A program made the translations under genes and the position numbers. Below, piece by piece: positions 6,588-15,775 of a DNA stretch of 64,000 bases (position 1 is its first letter; each line of letters begins with the position of its first letter). The DNA is from Streptomyces sp. NRRL B-1140 (GTDB lineage Bacteria; Actinomycetota; Actinomycetes; Streptomycetales; Streptomycetaceae): NCBI RefSeq assembly GCF_001280065.1, contig NZ_LGEA01000162.1, positions 1-64,000 of the forward strand, read 5' to 3'. A model generated the notes under the pieces. The model was given only the letters and a program-made list of their open reading frames with translations, was not told the origin of the DNA and searched no databases.

Positions 6588-9224
6588 CTAGAACAGGCTC
6601 AGCAACGCCTCCGCCGGGTCCGTCAGGCTCGTGTCGCCGCCGGGCAGGGGCAGTTCGAACCACACCGTCTTGCCCCGGGGCGTGCGGCGGGAGCCCCACG
6701 CGGCGCTCAGGAGGCCGACCAGTTGGAGTCCCCGGCCGCCCTCGTCGGTGTCGCGGGCCCGGCGGCGGCGGGGCTGGACCAGGCCGGAGTCCCACACCTC
6801 GCAGACCAGGGTCCGGTCGAGCAGGAGGCGCAGCCGGATCTCGCCCTCGCCGTAGCGCAGGGCGTTGGTGACCAGTTCGCTGACCAAGAGCTCCGTGGTG
6901 TCGACGAGGGGTTCCATGTCCCAGGCGAGCAGCTGGGCGCGGGCGTACTCGCGGGCCCGGCCCACGCTGCGCGGCTCGCGCGGCAGGGTCCAGTCGCCGA
7001 CGGATTCCGTCGGCAGGCCCTGGACACGTGCCATCAGCAGCGCGATGTCGTCCTCGCCGTGATGGGTGTCGAGGGTGTTGAGGACGTGGTCGCAGACGTC
7101 CTCCAGCGGCTGGGCCGGGTCGGAGAGGGCGCTGACGAAGGCCTGGAGGCCTTCGTCCAGGGGGTGGTCGCGGCTTTCGACCAGGCCGTCCGTGTAGAGC
7201 GCGAGCAGGGCGCCTTCGGGCAGTTCGACCTCGACCTCCTCGAAGGGCTCCCCGCCGACGCCGAGCGGCATGCCCGGCGGCACGTCGAGCATCAGCGCCG
7301 CCTCGCCCGGCTCGACCAGCACCGGCGGCAGATGGCCCGCGTTGGCGAAGGTACAGCGCCGGGTGACGGAGTCGTAGACGGCGTAGACGCAGGTGGCGAG
7401 GTACACCTCCGACAGGTCGGCCTCGCGGGGGCGGCGGGCCGCCCGGGTCGCCTGCTGGACGCCCCCGGGCGCGCCGAGGCCACGGGCGATCTCGTCCAGC
7501 TGGGAGAGCACTTCGGCCGGTTCGAGGTCGAGCTGGGCCAGCGTGCGGACCGCCGTGCGCAGTTCACCCATGGCGACGGCGGCGCGCAGGCCGCGGCCCA
7601 TGACGTCGCCGACGACCAGCGCGGTGCGGTGCCCGGGCAGTTCGATGACGTCGAACCAGTCGCCGCCGACCTCGCTCGGCCGGCCGGTGTTGACGTTGCC
7701 GGGCAGATAGCGGCAGGCGATGTCGAGGCCGGAGGCCTCCGGGTCGCCGGGCGGGAGCAGGGACCGCTGCAGTATCAACGCGCGTTCGTGTTCGCGTCGG
7801 TAGAGGCGGGCGTTGTCGATGCAGACCGCGGCCCGGGCGGCGAGTTCGACGGCCAGGTCCCGGTCGCGGTCGCCGAACGGCTCGCTGCCCTTGGTGCGGG
7901 CGAACTGCACGAGTCCCACGACGGTGTCGTGGGCGACCATCGGCACGGCGAGCGTGGACTGCACGAGCCCGCCGTCCTCGCCCGGGACGGTCTGGGGCCG
8001 GGCGGTGCGCAGGGCGTCCGCACAGGGCGAGTTGAACGGGTAGTGGTGGACGGCGCCGACCGCGACGGGCACACCGGCGCCCGCGAAGGGCGCGTCGGAG
8101 ACGGCGCTGGCGAACGCCACCCGGCGCAGCTCTGCGCTGCCGTCGGCGAGCCCGGGCGGCGTCTCGTCGCCGGCCAGCAGGCCCTGGTAGAGGTCGACGG
8201 TGGCCAGGTCGCAGAAGCCCGGGACGACGACGTCGAGGAGCTGCCGGGCCGTGGTCTCCAGGTCGAGGGAGTTGCCGATACGGGCGCCGGCCTCGTTCAG
8301 CAGGGCCAGGTTGCGCCGGGCGGCGGCGGCCTCGCGGGCGGCGGCGCGGCGAGCGGTGATGTCGATCCCGAGCCAGGCGATCCCGATGGGACGGCCCGAA
8401 CCGCTGTGCACGCGATAGAGGTTGACGGACCAGTGGCGGCGCTCGTCGGAACCCGGCACGAAGCCGGTGACGTGCATGTCGGTGATGGAACTGCCGGTCT
8501 CCAGCACCCGCCGCAGCGTGGCGGCGACCCGGTCGGCCTCGCCGCGCTGGAGGTAGTCGTGGACGCCCTTGCCGCGGTGGTCGTCGACGTCACCGCCGAA
8601 GATCGACGCGAACCGCTGGTTGACGCGGCGGACCCGCAGATCGGTGTCGATCAGCAGGAAACCGAACGGGGATTGACTGAAAATGGCCTGCGAGGCGGCG
8701 AGGTCGGTCTCGATGCTGCGCAGGGTGCGCACGTCGACGACGATGCATACGGCGGCCTTCTCGCCCTCCTCGGTGCGCGTCGGCATGACGTACACCTCGG
8801 CGAGCCCCTCGTGGCCGCATTCCCCCTCGGCGCCGCTGGGCATCCGGAAGGGCACCACGCCGGTCCACTCGCGACCGTCGAGGATCTCGGCCATCTTGCG
8901 CATACCGCGCTCACGGTGGCGCGGGTCGATGAACGCCTCGATGGGGTCCATGCCCACGGCACGGTCGGCGCGGATGCCGAACAGGTGCTCGGCGCGCAGG
9001 CTCCACTGGTCGACGAGCCCGTCGGGGCCGATGGAGAAGGACGCGACCTTGATGTAGTCGTAGATGGAGCCGGGGGGACTGCTCTGCCACATGGCGTCCC
9101 CCTGCGGGACCCCGTCGGCGGCGAGCGCACCACCCACCGCGGAGGCCAGGCCGTCGGCAGCCCTCGCCCTCGCGCCCTCCGACGGGTCCTCGGACTCCGT
9201 GGCCTTCGCTGGTATCTCGCTCAC
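6588..9224 (-). CDS. PAS-PAS-GAF-SpoIIE phosphatase with C-terminal GHKL ATPase domain
   Basis: This is an 878-residue multidomain signalling protein. GTG 9224 (VSEIPAKATESED) is preceded by GGAGGGG at a good distance, so the longer frame to 9419 is not used. Two PAS-like domains cover residues about 60-170 and 185-300 (ASFSIGPDGLV, SPFGFLLIDTDLRVRRVN). A GAF domain covers about 320-480. A PP2C/SpoIIE phosphatase covers about 510-740 (GGDWFDVIELPGH near residue 520; VVGDVMGRG). A RsbW-like ATPase covers about 745-870 (SELVTNALRYG; DEGGRGLQLVG). Such proteins dephosphorylate anti-anti-sigma factors in partner-switching cascades in response to a small-molecule or redox signal. The target is not encoded nearby. 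Confidence 0.9.
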   Translation of the reverse strand: MSEIPAKATESEDPSEGARARAADGLASAVGGALAADGVPQGDAMWQSSPPGSIYDYIKVASFSIGPDGLVDQWSLRAEHLFGIRADRAVGMDPIEAFIDPRHRERGMRKMAEILDGREWTGVVPFRMPSGAEGECGHEGLAEVYVMPTRTEEGEKAAVCIVVDVRTLRSIETDLAASQAIFSQSPFGFLLIDTDLRVRRVNQRFASIFGGDVDDHRGKGVHDYLQRGEADRVAATLRRVLETGSSITDMHVTGFVPGSDERRHWSVNLYRVHSGSGRPIGIAWLGIDITARRAAAREAAAARRNLALLNEAGARIGNSLDLETTARQLLDVVVPGFCDLATVDLYQGLLAGDETPPGLADGSAELRRVAFASAVSDAPFAGAGVPVAVGAVHHYPFNSPCADALRTARPQTVPGEDGGLVQSTLAVPMVAHDTVVGLVQFARTKGSEPFGDRDRDLAVELAARAAVCIDNARLYRREHERALILQRSLLPPGDPEASGLDIACRYLPGNVNTGRPSEVGGDWFDVIELPGHRTALVVGDVMGRGLRAAVAMGELRTAVRTLAQLDLEPAEVLSQLDEIARGLGAPGGVQQATRAARRPREADLSEVYLATCVYAVYDSVTRRCTFANAGHLPPVLVEPGEAALMLDVPPGMPLGVGGEPFEEVEVELPEGALLALYTDGLVESRDHPLDEGLQAFVSALSDPAQPLEDVCDHVLNTLDTHHGEDDIALLMARVQGLPTESVGDWTLPREPRSVGRAREYARAQLLAWDMEPLVDTTELLVSELVTNALRYGEGEIRLRLLLDRTLVCEVWDSGLVQPRRRRARDTDEGGRGLQLVGLLSAAWGSRRTPRGKTVWFELPLPGGDTSLTDPAEALLSLF

Positions 9225-9476
9225 GCGAACCGTCCCCTCCAGCTCACCGCGTCCGGCACCGGTCACCGGGGGCGGCTGCCCGCAGTATCCAGCACTACGG
9301 TGCCGCACAACACGGTGTTCACGATCACAGCACGGTCCCGATGGTTTTCGGTCCGGACCGTGACAACACTGCCAGTCTTCTAACCAGGGGACACGCCATC
9401 GAATCCCATGCACCGGCAACCGCCACTGGCCTGAACCAATCGCTCTACAGCGGCGATCCGTACGTACACCGGATAT

Positions 9477-9920
9477 TCACTCCGGCACCGCGAGTTCGAA
9501 CCACACCGTCTTGCCCGTGGCACCGGGCCGGGTGCCCCAGCGACGGGAGGAGGACGCCACCAGATGCAGCCCGCGGCCGCTCTCGTCCTCGAGCCGGGCG
9601 GCGCGCTCGCGGGGTGGGTCCGGCAGCGGGTCGGAGACCTCGACCAGGAGAGCGCCGTCCAGGCCCGAGCGGCGCACCAGGCGGACTCCGATGGGGCCGG
9701 TGGCGTGCCGCAGGGCGTTGGTGACCAACTCGCTCACCAGCAGCGCCGCGAGGTCCGCGAGGCTGTCGAGGCCCCAGTCACGCAGTTGGCCGCGCACGGC
9801 CTGGCGGGCGGTGCGCACGGCGCCCGGTTCGGCGGGGAAGGTCCAGTCGGCGCAGTCGTCCTCGGTGTCGATCACGCCGATCACTTCCCAGGCAGGAGCC
9901 CCACCCATGTCCGGTTTCAT
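9477..9920 (-). CDS. RsbW-like ATP-binding regulator (anti-sigma factor type)
   Basis: About 147 residues form a single GHKL (HATPase_c_2) domain. The N-box is SELVTNALRHA and the G-box is DESGRGLHLV, ending with GKTVWFELAVPE. This is the usual Streptomyces class of stand-alone anti-sigma kinases or ATP-binding regulators. The start is uncertain. ATG 9920 (MKPDMGGAPAWEV) is chosen; GTG 9935 and ATG 9908 are in frame and equally possible. It ends 252 bases upstream of the divergently oriented start region of the PAS-GAF phosphatase, in the same orientation. The two proteins could belong to one partner-switch, which is inference from position only. Confidence 0.8.
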   Translation of the reverse strand: MKPDMGGAPAWEVIGVIDTEDDCADWTFPAEPGAVRTARQAVRGQLRDWGLDSLADLAALLVSELVTNALRHATGPIGVRLVRRSGLDGALLVEVSDPLPDPPRERAARLEDESGRGLHLVASSSRRWGTRPGATGKTVWFELAVPE

Positions 9921-10079
9921 GGGGTTAATGGGCACATACCCGATATTGGGAGCGGAGTACCGCGGGGAGCAGCGCACTGTGGCACGAACGGCGTACAGAG
10001 CGCTGGTACGGCAGTGCGATGGAAGCCACGCGCCCCCGGCAGGCTTCAGGCGCCGGGCCGTTCCGGCCTTCCAGGCCTT

Positions 10080-10535
10080 TCAGGTGCCGAGATCCTCCGG
10101 AGTTCCGGAAGCGGGACCGTGGGAGGCCGGGAGGTGCGCGATTCCCAGGTGGGCGAGGGCCTGCCGTACGGCCGGGACGTCCTGGTCGAGCCACGGCACG
10201 TCCCAGATCTCGTCGGGGCCGAGCCAGCGCAGTTCGTCGTGGTCCTGGAGGGGCGCGGGAGCCGCCGAGCCGGGGCGCAGCCGGGCGGTCCAGAGGTGCA
10301 GGACGTAGGGCGCCCGAAGGGGCCACTCCCCCGGAACGCGCCCGCCGACCTCGGCGTCGACGCCGAGTTCCTCGCGCAGCTCCCGCGCGAGCGCCGCGTC
10401 GGCCTTCTCCCCGGGTTCGACCTTGCCGCCGGGCAGCTCCCAGCGCCCGGCGAGCTCGACGGGCGCGCTGCGCCGGGCGGCCAGCAGCCGCCCGTCCTCG
10501 ACCAGCGCGGCCCCCACGACGATCCGCTCACTCAT
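10080..10535 (-). CDS. NUDIX hydrolase (MutT-like)
   Basis: This is a 151-residue protein with a complete NUDIX box: GGKVEPGEK at its start and RELREELGV at its end, with spacing G-x5-E-x7-RE-x2-EE-x-G. The N-terminus (MSERIVVGAALVEDGRLLAARR) and the conserved GRWELPGG before the box are typical of 8-oxo-dGTP or nucleoside diphosphate pyrophosphatases that sanitise the nucleotide pool. The last 20 residues are poorly conserved-looking tail. The ATG at 10535 opens directly into the beta strand expected at the family start. Substrate cannot be read from the sequence. Confidence 0.88.
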   Translation of the reverse strand: MSERIVVGAALVEDGRLLAARRSAPVELAGRWELPGGKVEPGEKADAALARELREELGVDAEVGGRVPGEWPLRAPYVLHLWTARLRPGSAAPAPLQDHDELRWLGPDEIWDVPWLDQDVPAVRQALAHLGIAHLPASHGPASGTPEDLGT

Positions 10536-10600
10536 GCCGGGAGCCTACGGGAGCACCGCCGGCCTCCGGGGCGGCCCTCCCCGGGGCGCCCTCGCGCCGG

Positions 10601-10795
10601 TCAGTCGTGCGCCACGGCCGGCCCGTCGTGGCCGAGCCGCTCGACCCAGTAGAGCTGCTTGTGGCCGCGACCGTCGAGGCTGTCCGCGATCCTCTGGGCC
10701 TCGGCCCGGGTCGCGTACCGGCCCACGCGGTAGCGGTTGCCGTTGTCGTCCTCTCGTATCACGAGCCAGGGGAGAGTGACCGTGCTGTCGTTCAT
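10601..10795 (-). CDS. Small SPOR-like domain protein
   Basis: This is a 64-residue protein (MNDSTVTLPWLVIRED...GNRYRVGRYATRAEAQRIADSL). It matches the pattern of short Streptomyces proteins annotated as SPOR domain-containing: YRVGRYATRAEAQ is the recognisable strand-helix of the repeat. There is no signal peptide, so it is probably cytoplasmic, unlike cell-division SPOR proteins that bind denuded glycan. It is followed 65 bases downstream by the NUDIX gene in the same orientation. Function is unknown. Confidence 0.75.
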   Translation of the reverse strand: MNDSTVTLPWLVIREDDNGNRYRVGRYATRAEAQRIADSLDGRGHKQLYWVERLGHDGPAVAHD

Positions 10796-11136
10796 CGCGC
10801 CCCTCCACTTCCCGCCCGCGGCCTGTGCCGTGCCCCGCCCGCCGAGGAAACCGCAATGCGCATATGCCCGAGCCTACGCCTTACCTTCACGGAGCGAATA
10901 CGGGTTTTCACGAAGAGGTACGCAACCAGCCAGAACGCAGGGGGCGCACGGCGGTGAACGCGCCGTCCGTGCGCCTCTGGGCAACCGGCTTCGGGCATAC
11001 CGCATACACCGCTGCCGACCTGCGTGAACGACGGTGGGCCGGGGGTCGTGCGGCACCCCGGCCCAGGTCGGTCCGTACGGCGATCGGGTGAGCGGGGCGC
11101 GCGAGAAGCGCGCCGCGGGGCGGATGGGAGCGTGCG
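10796..11136. other. 341-bp gap between the SPOR gene and the GntR gene
   Basis: No frame here has a ribosome site plus a recognisable product. The only structure I can support is a GC-rich hairpin close to the GntR stop (11096-11114). Both flanking genes are on the minus strand, so the part near 10796-10870 should contain the promoter of the SPOR gene. Confidence 0.4.
11096..11114 (-). terminator. Short GC hairpin after the GntR gene
   Basis: A 7-bp stem, GGCGCGC (11096-11102) with GCGCGCC (11108-11114), and a GAGAA loop, 22 bases beyond the GntR stop. It is short and lacks a U-tract, so this is a weak call. Confidence 0.35.
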
Positions 11137-11889
11137 CTACTTGACCGGAAGGTGGTAGGCGACCCGGTACCGATCGGCCGGAATGACCACGTCGGCCGTC
11201 TCCACCGGACGTCCGGAGGCGTAGAAGGTCCGCTGGATGACCAGGACCACGTGCCCCGGGACGCCGCCCAGGACGAGCAGCTCCTCGGCGAGGCCGGGCC
11301 GGGCGCCGACCTCCTCCGTGACGTTGTCCACGACCACGTCGATGGCGCGCATGCGCTCGACGACACCCATGCCGCCGACCGGCCCTTCCTCCGGCAGCAT
11401 CACGGGCGTGCGCCCCGTGACGGTGAGTGGCTCCCAGGAGGTGGAGAGCATCATCGCGTCGCCGCCCTCGCGGTAGAGGTACCGCGTGCACATGACCCGC
11501 TCGCCCGGCTCGATGCCCAGCCGTCCGGCGATCGCGACACTCGCCTCGGCCTGCTCGCTGCTGGATTCCCAGGTGCCGCGCCCCTCGCCGTCGGCCTGCT
11601 CCTGGCGGAACGGCGTGGCCCCGCCGGACGGGCGGTAGCCGGAGCGGGAGATGCGGCGGGGCACGGGCCGCTCGCGCACATAGGTCCCCGAGCCGGAACG
11701 GCCCTCGACCAGGCCCTCCGCCATGAGCACCTTGCGGGCCTCCAGCGCGACCGTGTCCGAGACCCCGTACTCCTGGCGGATTCTGGCCTGGGAGGGCAGG
11801 CGGGTGTGCGGTGGGAGCTGACCGTCGACGATCTTCTTGCGGAGATCACCCGCGACGCGCAGGTACGCCGGCTGCTCACCGAATGTCAC
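11137..11889 (-). CDS. GntR-family (HutC/FarR subfamily) transcriptional regulator with UTRA domain
   Basis: This is a 250-residue protein. The N-terminal winged helix (residues 8-75) has the classic pattern LRKKIVDGQLPPHTRLPSQ, then the recognition region YGVSDTVALEARKVL and GRSGSGTYV. Residues about 90-245 form a UTRA effector domain (MCTRYLYREGGDAMMLSTSW; VVERMRAIDVVVDNV; ETADVVIPADRYRVAY). HutC-type members are usually repressors released by a small metabolite. A TGTA-N8-TACA inverted repeat lies 19-34 bases upstream of the start codon and may be an autoregulatory operator. No catabolic genes flank it, so the regulon is probably elsewhere. Confidence 0.9.
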   Translation of the reverse strand: MTFGEQPAYLRVAGDLRKKIVDGQLPPHTRLPSQARIRQEYGVSDTVALEARKVLMAEGLVEGRSGSGTYVRERPVPRRISRSGYRPSGGATPFRQEQADGEGRGTWESSSEQAEASVAIAGRLGIEPGERVMCTRYLYREGGDAMMLSTSWEPLTVTGRTPVMLPEEGPVGGMGVVERMRAIDVVVDNVTEEVGARPGLAEELLVLGGVPGHVVLVIQRTFYASGRPVETADVVIPADRYRVAYHLPVK

Positions 11890-11907
11890 TGGCCGCTCCC
11901 ATCAGGT

Positions 11908-11923
11908 TGTACAGACAGCTACA
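11908..11923 (-). promoter_or_regulatory. Possible GntR autoregulatory operator
   Basis: TGTA-N8-TACA (TGTACAGACAGCTACA), an imperfect dyad directly upstream of the GntR start. The arms are only four bases, so the call rests mostly on position. Confidence 0.35.
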
Positions 11924-12036
11924 GCGTGGCAACCGTAGGTTGTGCGGGGCAAGCAAAGGCCAGAGAATCACTCGATGTGATGACATGGGGTGGCGGAGGG
12001 CTTTACGCAGGCGGTTTCTCCCCGCTATAGCCGCCC

Positions 12037-13194
12037 TCACACCTGCGCTTCGGACTCTTCCCTCTCGCCTTCCCCGGGAGCCGGCGGGGTCGCCGCCAGA
12101 CCAAGGGCCTTGCGCGCCGTGACGGTCGCCAGCCCGTCCACGGAGCCGTACGCCTTGCCGTAGTGCGCGTGGTAGGTGCCCGCGTCACCCGCCGTGCTCG
12201 CCCTCTTCCACTCCGTCCGGGCGTCCTCCAGGTCCGCCACGAGGTCGGCGACGGGCGTGCGGGCGCGGGCCGGCCAGGGGTGCGCGCGCAGGGCCTCGAT
12301 CTGCTCGCCGAGCACGTCGTGGACCTGGGCGGCCCAGGCCCGGTGGGCGGCGAGGTCCTCCTCGGGGGTCTTCTCGGGCTCCTCGTAGAGCGCCGCGTCG
12401 AGGGCGTTGGCCGTCGACAGGAAGACGACCTGGTGGGTGTCGAGGGTGGTGGGGTCGCCGCGCAGCGAACCGGTGAGCCCGGCCCCGGCCTCGGCGTTGC
12501 CGAAGAGGCAGGTGATCGCGCGGTCGCCGAAGCGCCAGCTCTCCCGGGACGGCATCAGGTAGTACACGTCGACATCGGCCGGCATCGCCCAGGTGTCCAT
12601 CGCGTACTGGTCCTGGAGGGCGTAGCACTTCTCGTCGGCGACGTCGGTGATCCGGGCGTCTCCCGGGAAGGGGCCGCCGGGCAGGGTGACGACCGCGAAC
12701 ACCTCGCCGTCGTGCCCGCCCCGGCACGGCACCCGGTCGACGTCGAGGGTGTCGCCCTCCAGCCCGCCGGGCGCGTCGAAGCAGTCGCCCTTCTCCAGCG
12801 ACAGGCTCTCGTTGCCCCGCGCGGTGTCCTTGAACCCCTCCCAGACCTCCGACGCGGCCCCCGTGGACAGCAGCACCGCCCACAGTGCGATCCCGGCGGA
12901 CGACAGCACCGAACCCGCGATCGCCATGCCCCGCCCGCTCTGCCCGGACCGCCGGATCTGCCGCAGCGCGATCAGCCCGAGCACGAGCCCCGCGGCGGGC
13001 AGGAAGCAGAGCACGCCGAGAACCAGTGCGGCCACGGCGAGCGCGTTGACGGAGACCGGAGTGCCGTAGGGGCGGCCGACGGGGCCGTAGGGGCTGTTGA
13101 GGCCGTGATCCAGGGCTCCCTGGGGCCGGTTCGCCGGAGGCGGGCCGAACGGGTCCCGGGGCTGCTGGTGCCCCGGGGGCGGGGGTATCGACAC
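12037..13194 (-). CDS. DUF4190 / septum-formation-family membrane protein
   Basis: This is a 385-residue protein. Residues 1-45 are Pro-rich and cytoplasmic. Residues about 48-115 contain two hydrophobic helices of the DUF4190 type (NALAVAALVLGVLCFLPAAG; MAIAGSVLSSAGIALWAVLL). Residues about 130-215 match the extracellular Septum_form domain with paired cysteines (KGDCFDAP; VDRVPCRGGHDGEVF; DEKCYAL; AITCLFG). The last 110 residues are charged and helical, ending in an acidic tail. Septum_form proteins were named for a mycobacterial septation context, but their biochemistry is undefined. The surface orientation, with disulfides outside, is inference. It is transcribed toward the GntR gene. Confidence 0.82.
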   Translation of the reverse strand: MSIPPPPGHQQPRDPFGPPPANRPQGALDHGLNSPYGPVGRPYGTPVSVNALAVAALVLGVLCFLPAAGLVLGLIALRQIRRSGQSGRGMAIAGSVLSSAGIALWAVLLSTGAASEVWEGFKDTARGNESLSLEKGDCFDAPGGLEGDTLDVDRVPCRGGHDGEVFAVVTLPGGPFPGDARITDVADEKCYALQDQYAMDTWAMPADVDVYYLMPSRESWRFGDRAITCLFGNAEAGAGLTGSLRGDPTTLDTHQVVFLSTANALDAALYEEPEKTPEEDLAAHRAWAAQVHDVLGEQIEALRAHPWPARARTPVADLVADLEDARTEWKRASTAGDAGTYHAHYGKAYGSVDGLATVTARKALGLAATPPAPGEGEREESEAQV

Positions 13195-13407
13195 GGTTTG
13201 CGGTGCTCCTGGCTGAGGCGGTGAGAGAGCGGGCCGTCCGGAACCGACGTACGGCTGGGCGCATCGTAAGCGGCCCGATTGCGGGGGCGGAATGCGGGCG
13301 ACAGGCGAGGCGAGACGGGCGGCGAACGCCTTCCGAAGGCATGGTGGTCCCGGCGACGCCTGCCTCCCGGGTACGTCGGAGGGTGACGGCCGGTCGGAGC
13401 CGGTGCG

Positions 13408-14313
13408 TCATCCCGTGCGGTGGCCCGTCACCCGGCGGCAGGCCCGCGCATACGCCCGCACCAGGGGCCGCTGCCCGTCCCCCCGTCTCCAGGCCAGGAC
13501 GTAGCGGCTCGGGGCGAGGCCGCGCACCGGACGGGCCGTCACACCGCCCAGCGTGAGCAGGGGGACGTTGCCCTCCGCCACGAGGCAGACGCCGAGGCCG
13601 GCGGCCAGGGCCTCGTACGTCTCCTCGGTGCTCGCGATCTCGGCGCCGATGCGGGGCGGGCGGCCACCGCGTGCGTCGAGGGCGAGCCAGTGGTCGCGCA
13701 GCGGACCCGTGCTCTCCGGCAGGGCGAGGAACGGCTCGTCGAGCAGGTCGGCGAAGTCGATCGCGGTGCGCCCGGCGAGCGGGTGGGTGTCCGGGAGGGC
13801 GACCATGAGCGGTTCCTCGGCGACGACCGTGAAGTCGTAGCGGTCCTGGCCGGGCAGCGGCAGCCAGACGAAGGCCAGGTCGGCGGTGCCGTCGGCGAGG
13901 CCGGCCGTCGGGTCCTCCCAGTTCACCTGCCGGATCCGGACGGCGGCCTCCGGGTGGGCCGCCGTGAAGCGGGAGCGGATCGCGGGCAGCAGGCCGCCGC
14001 GGACCGGGCTGGTGCTCATGCCGACGACCAGGGTGCCGCGCCGCGCCGCCCGGACGGCGTCCACCGCGGCCGCGCCCTCCTTCCACGCGTCCAGCACCCC
14101 GCGTGCGTGCGGCAGCAGCGCCGTACCCGCTTCGGTGAGCTCCACGCCGTGCCGGTCTCGCCGGAACAGCTCGGCTCCCAACTGCCGCTCCAGCGCCCGG
14201 ATCTGCTTGCTCAGCGCGGGCTGGGACACGTACAGGCGCTCGGCGGCCCGGGTGAAGTGCAGTTCCTCCGCGACGGCGACGAAGTAACGCAGGTCCCGCA
14301 GATGAACGTCCAT
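13408..14313 (-). CDS. LysR-family transcriptional regulator
   Basis: About 301 residues. The N-terminal winged HTH (residues 1-62) is canonical: LRDLRYFVAVAEELHFTRAA, SQPALSKQIRALE, LGAELFRRD, ELTEAG. The C-terminal periplasmic-binding-protein-like effector domain (residues about 90-290) has GTLVVGMS, DLAFVWLPLPG and LPLAGRT-type blocks. ATG 14313 (MDVHLRDL) is used; two upstream in-frame ATGs (14319, 14325) are possible. It is divergent from the SDR gene at 14408 with a 94-base shared intergenic region. By LysR convention, it therefore probably controls that dehydrogenase. Confidence 0.9.
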   Translation of the reverse strand: MDVHLRDLRYFVAVAEELHFTRAAERLYVSQPALSKQIRALERQLGAELFRRDRHGVELTEAGTALLPHARGVLDAWKEGAAAVDAVRAARRGTLVVGMSTSPVRGGLLPAIRSRFTAAHPEAAVRIRQVNWEDPTAGLADGTADLAFVWLPLPGQDRYDFTVVAEEPLMVALPDTHPLAGRTAIDFADLLDEPFLALPESTGPLRDHWLALDARGGRPPRIGAEIASTEETYEALAAGLGVCLVAEGNVPLLTLGGVTARPVRGLAPSRYVLAWRRGDGQRPLVRAYARACRRVTGHRTG

Positions 14314-14407
14314 GCTCATAACCATCGGCTATCACCGAATGTCTTGGACGGGCCACCGCCGTGGGCGAGAGGGTGACGGACGTAACGACACGAGACGGGG
14401 AGCTGTC

Positions 14408-15238
14408 ATGAACAAGGTGTGGCTGATCACGGGGGCGAGCAGTGGGTTCGGGCGGGCGATCGCCGAGGCGGCCCTCGCCGCCGGTGACGTGGTGGTGGGC
14501 GCGGCGAGGCGCCCACAGGCGCTGGACGATCTGGTCGCCGCCCACCCGGGCCGGGTGGAGGCGCTGCGCCTGGACGTCGCCGACACCGGCGCCGCCGAGG
14601 CCGCGGTGCGGGACGTCGTGGCGCGGCACGGCCGGATCGACGTGCTGGTCAACAACGCGGGCCGGACACATGTCGGGGCGTTCGAGGAGACCACCGAGGA
14701 CGAACTGAGGGCGCTGTTCGACGTGCACGTCTTCGGCCCGGCCGCCCTCACCCGGGCCGTGCTGCCGCACATGCGGGAGCGGCGCTCGGGCGCGATCGTG
14801 CAGATGAGCAGCATGGGCGGGCAGATGTCCTTCGCGGGCTTCTCGGCGTACAGCGCGACCAAGTTCGCCCTGGAGGGCATGTCCGAAGGGCTCGCGGACG
14901 AGGTCGCCGAGTTCGGGGTCAAGGTGCTGATCGTCGAGCCGGGCGCCTTCCGCACCGGCCTGTTCGAGACCGGGCGGGCGGGGACGAGTGCGGACAGCGG
15001 GGTGTACGGCAAGGTGAGCCGGACCCGTGGCGTCGTCGCCGGCGGCGACGGCACCCAGCCCGGCGATCCGGCCAAGGCCGCCGCCCTCATCCTGGCCGCC
15101 CTCGACGCCGAGCACACGCCCCTGCGCCTGCCCCTCGGCGACGACGGCGTCAGCGCGGTCCTCGGCCACCTCGACCAGGTGCGGGACGAGGTCGTGGCTT
15201 GGGAGAAGCGCACCCGGGACACCGGGTTCGACGACTGA
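14408..15238 (+). CDS. Short-chain dehydrogenase/reductase
   Basis: This is a 276-residue classical SDR. The cofactor motif TGASSGFG is at residues 8-15. The NNAG motif (VNNAGRTHVG) comes near residue 87, and the catalytic Ser-Tyr-Lys triad is visible (MSSMGG; YSATK near residue 160). The start at ATG 14408 follows a GGGGAGCT ribosome site. The acid/basic residue after the second strand (AARRP) suggests NADP preference. The family includes many aldehyde or ketone reductases and the substrate cannot be predicted. It is divergent from a LysR regulator that likely controls it, and convergent with the MarR gene. Confidence 0.9.
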   Translation: MNKVWLITGASSGFGRAIAEAALAAGDVVVGAARRPQALDDLVAAHPGRVEALRLDVADTGAAEAAVRDVVARHGRIDVLVNNAGRTHVGAFEETTEDELRALFDVHVFGPAALTRAVLPHMRERRSGAIVQMSSMGGQMSFAGFSAYSATKFALEGMSEGLADEVAEFGVKVLIVEPGAFRTGLFETGRAGTSADSGVYGKVSRTRGVVAGGDGTQPGDPAKAAALILAALDAEHTPLRLPLGDDGVSAVLGHLDQVRDEVVAWEKRTRDTGFDD

Positions 15239-15248
15239 CGGCGGGTGG

Positions 15249-15758
15249 TCAGCCGGAGCCCCGGCGCAGCCGGCCGAGTTCCGCGTTCATCTCCGCGAGG
15301 AACCGGACGACCACCTCCAGCTCCTCTGAGCTGAAACGGCCGCGGGCCGCGTCGGTGCTCCGGGCCAGGGGGCGGAAGTAGTCCCGGGCCAGGCCCCGGG
15401 CCGCGTCGGCGTAGTGCAGGTGCACCACGCGGCGGTCGCCGGCGTCGCGGACCCGGCGGATGTGCCCGGCCCGCTCCAGCCGGTCGAGACAGGCGGTCAC
15501 GGCGCCGGACGTGAGATTGAGCTGCCCTCTCAGGCGGCCCGGGGTCATGGGCTCGCCCGCCGCTTCCGGGTCGGAGTCGGCGTCCAGGATCGCGATCAGG
15601 GCCTGCATGTCGGTGAGGTGCAGGCCCTGTTCCTGGGCGAACTCCTGGGCGATGCGGTTGAACTCGCTGTTCATCCGGCGCAACAGGACGGCGAAGGTCT
15701 GCAACCCGGTGGGGTCGTCCGCCGGAAGAGATGCCGTGGGTGCACCGGAGCCGCTCAT
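15249..15758 (-). CDS. MarR-family transcriptional regulator
   Basis: This is a 169-residue protein. The winged helix is in residues about 60-125: LHLTDMQALIAIL, PGRLRGQLNLTSGAVTACLDRLERAGHIRRVRD, DRRVVHLHYAD. The flanking helices serve dimerisation. It is divergent from an MMPL exporter gene, and the 82-base intergenic region contains a perfect 15-base palindrome (15776-15790) and a second 7-bp inverted repeat (15800-15826). This is the standard arrangement of a MarR repressor that controls its own gene and an efflux pump. The ligand is unknown. Confidence 0.9.
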   Translation of the reverse strand: MSGSGAPTASLPADDPTGLQTFAVLLRRMNSEFNRIAQEFAQEQGLHLTDMQALIAILDADSDPEAAGEPMTPGRLRGQLNLTSGAVTACLDRLERAGHIRRVRDAGDRRVVHLHYADAARGLARDYFRPLARSTDAARGRFSSEELEVVVRFLAEMNAELGRLRRGSG

Positions 15759-15775
15759 CCCCCCAGCCTAGTATC

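Noticed and set aside
6723..9383. An 886-codon open frame on the plus strand opposite the PAS-GAF-PP2C gene
   Set aside because: It is a high-GC mirror frame. The minus strand encodes recognisable PAS, GAF, PP2C and ATPase motifs, and the plus frame has low-complexity Gly/Ala/Val/Asp/His composition.
12185..15169. A 994-codon open frame on the minus strand across three genes
   Set aside because: It crosses genes on both strands that have clear family motifs (Septum_form, LysR, SDR). Its translation is low-complexity Arg/Gly/Pro.
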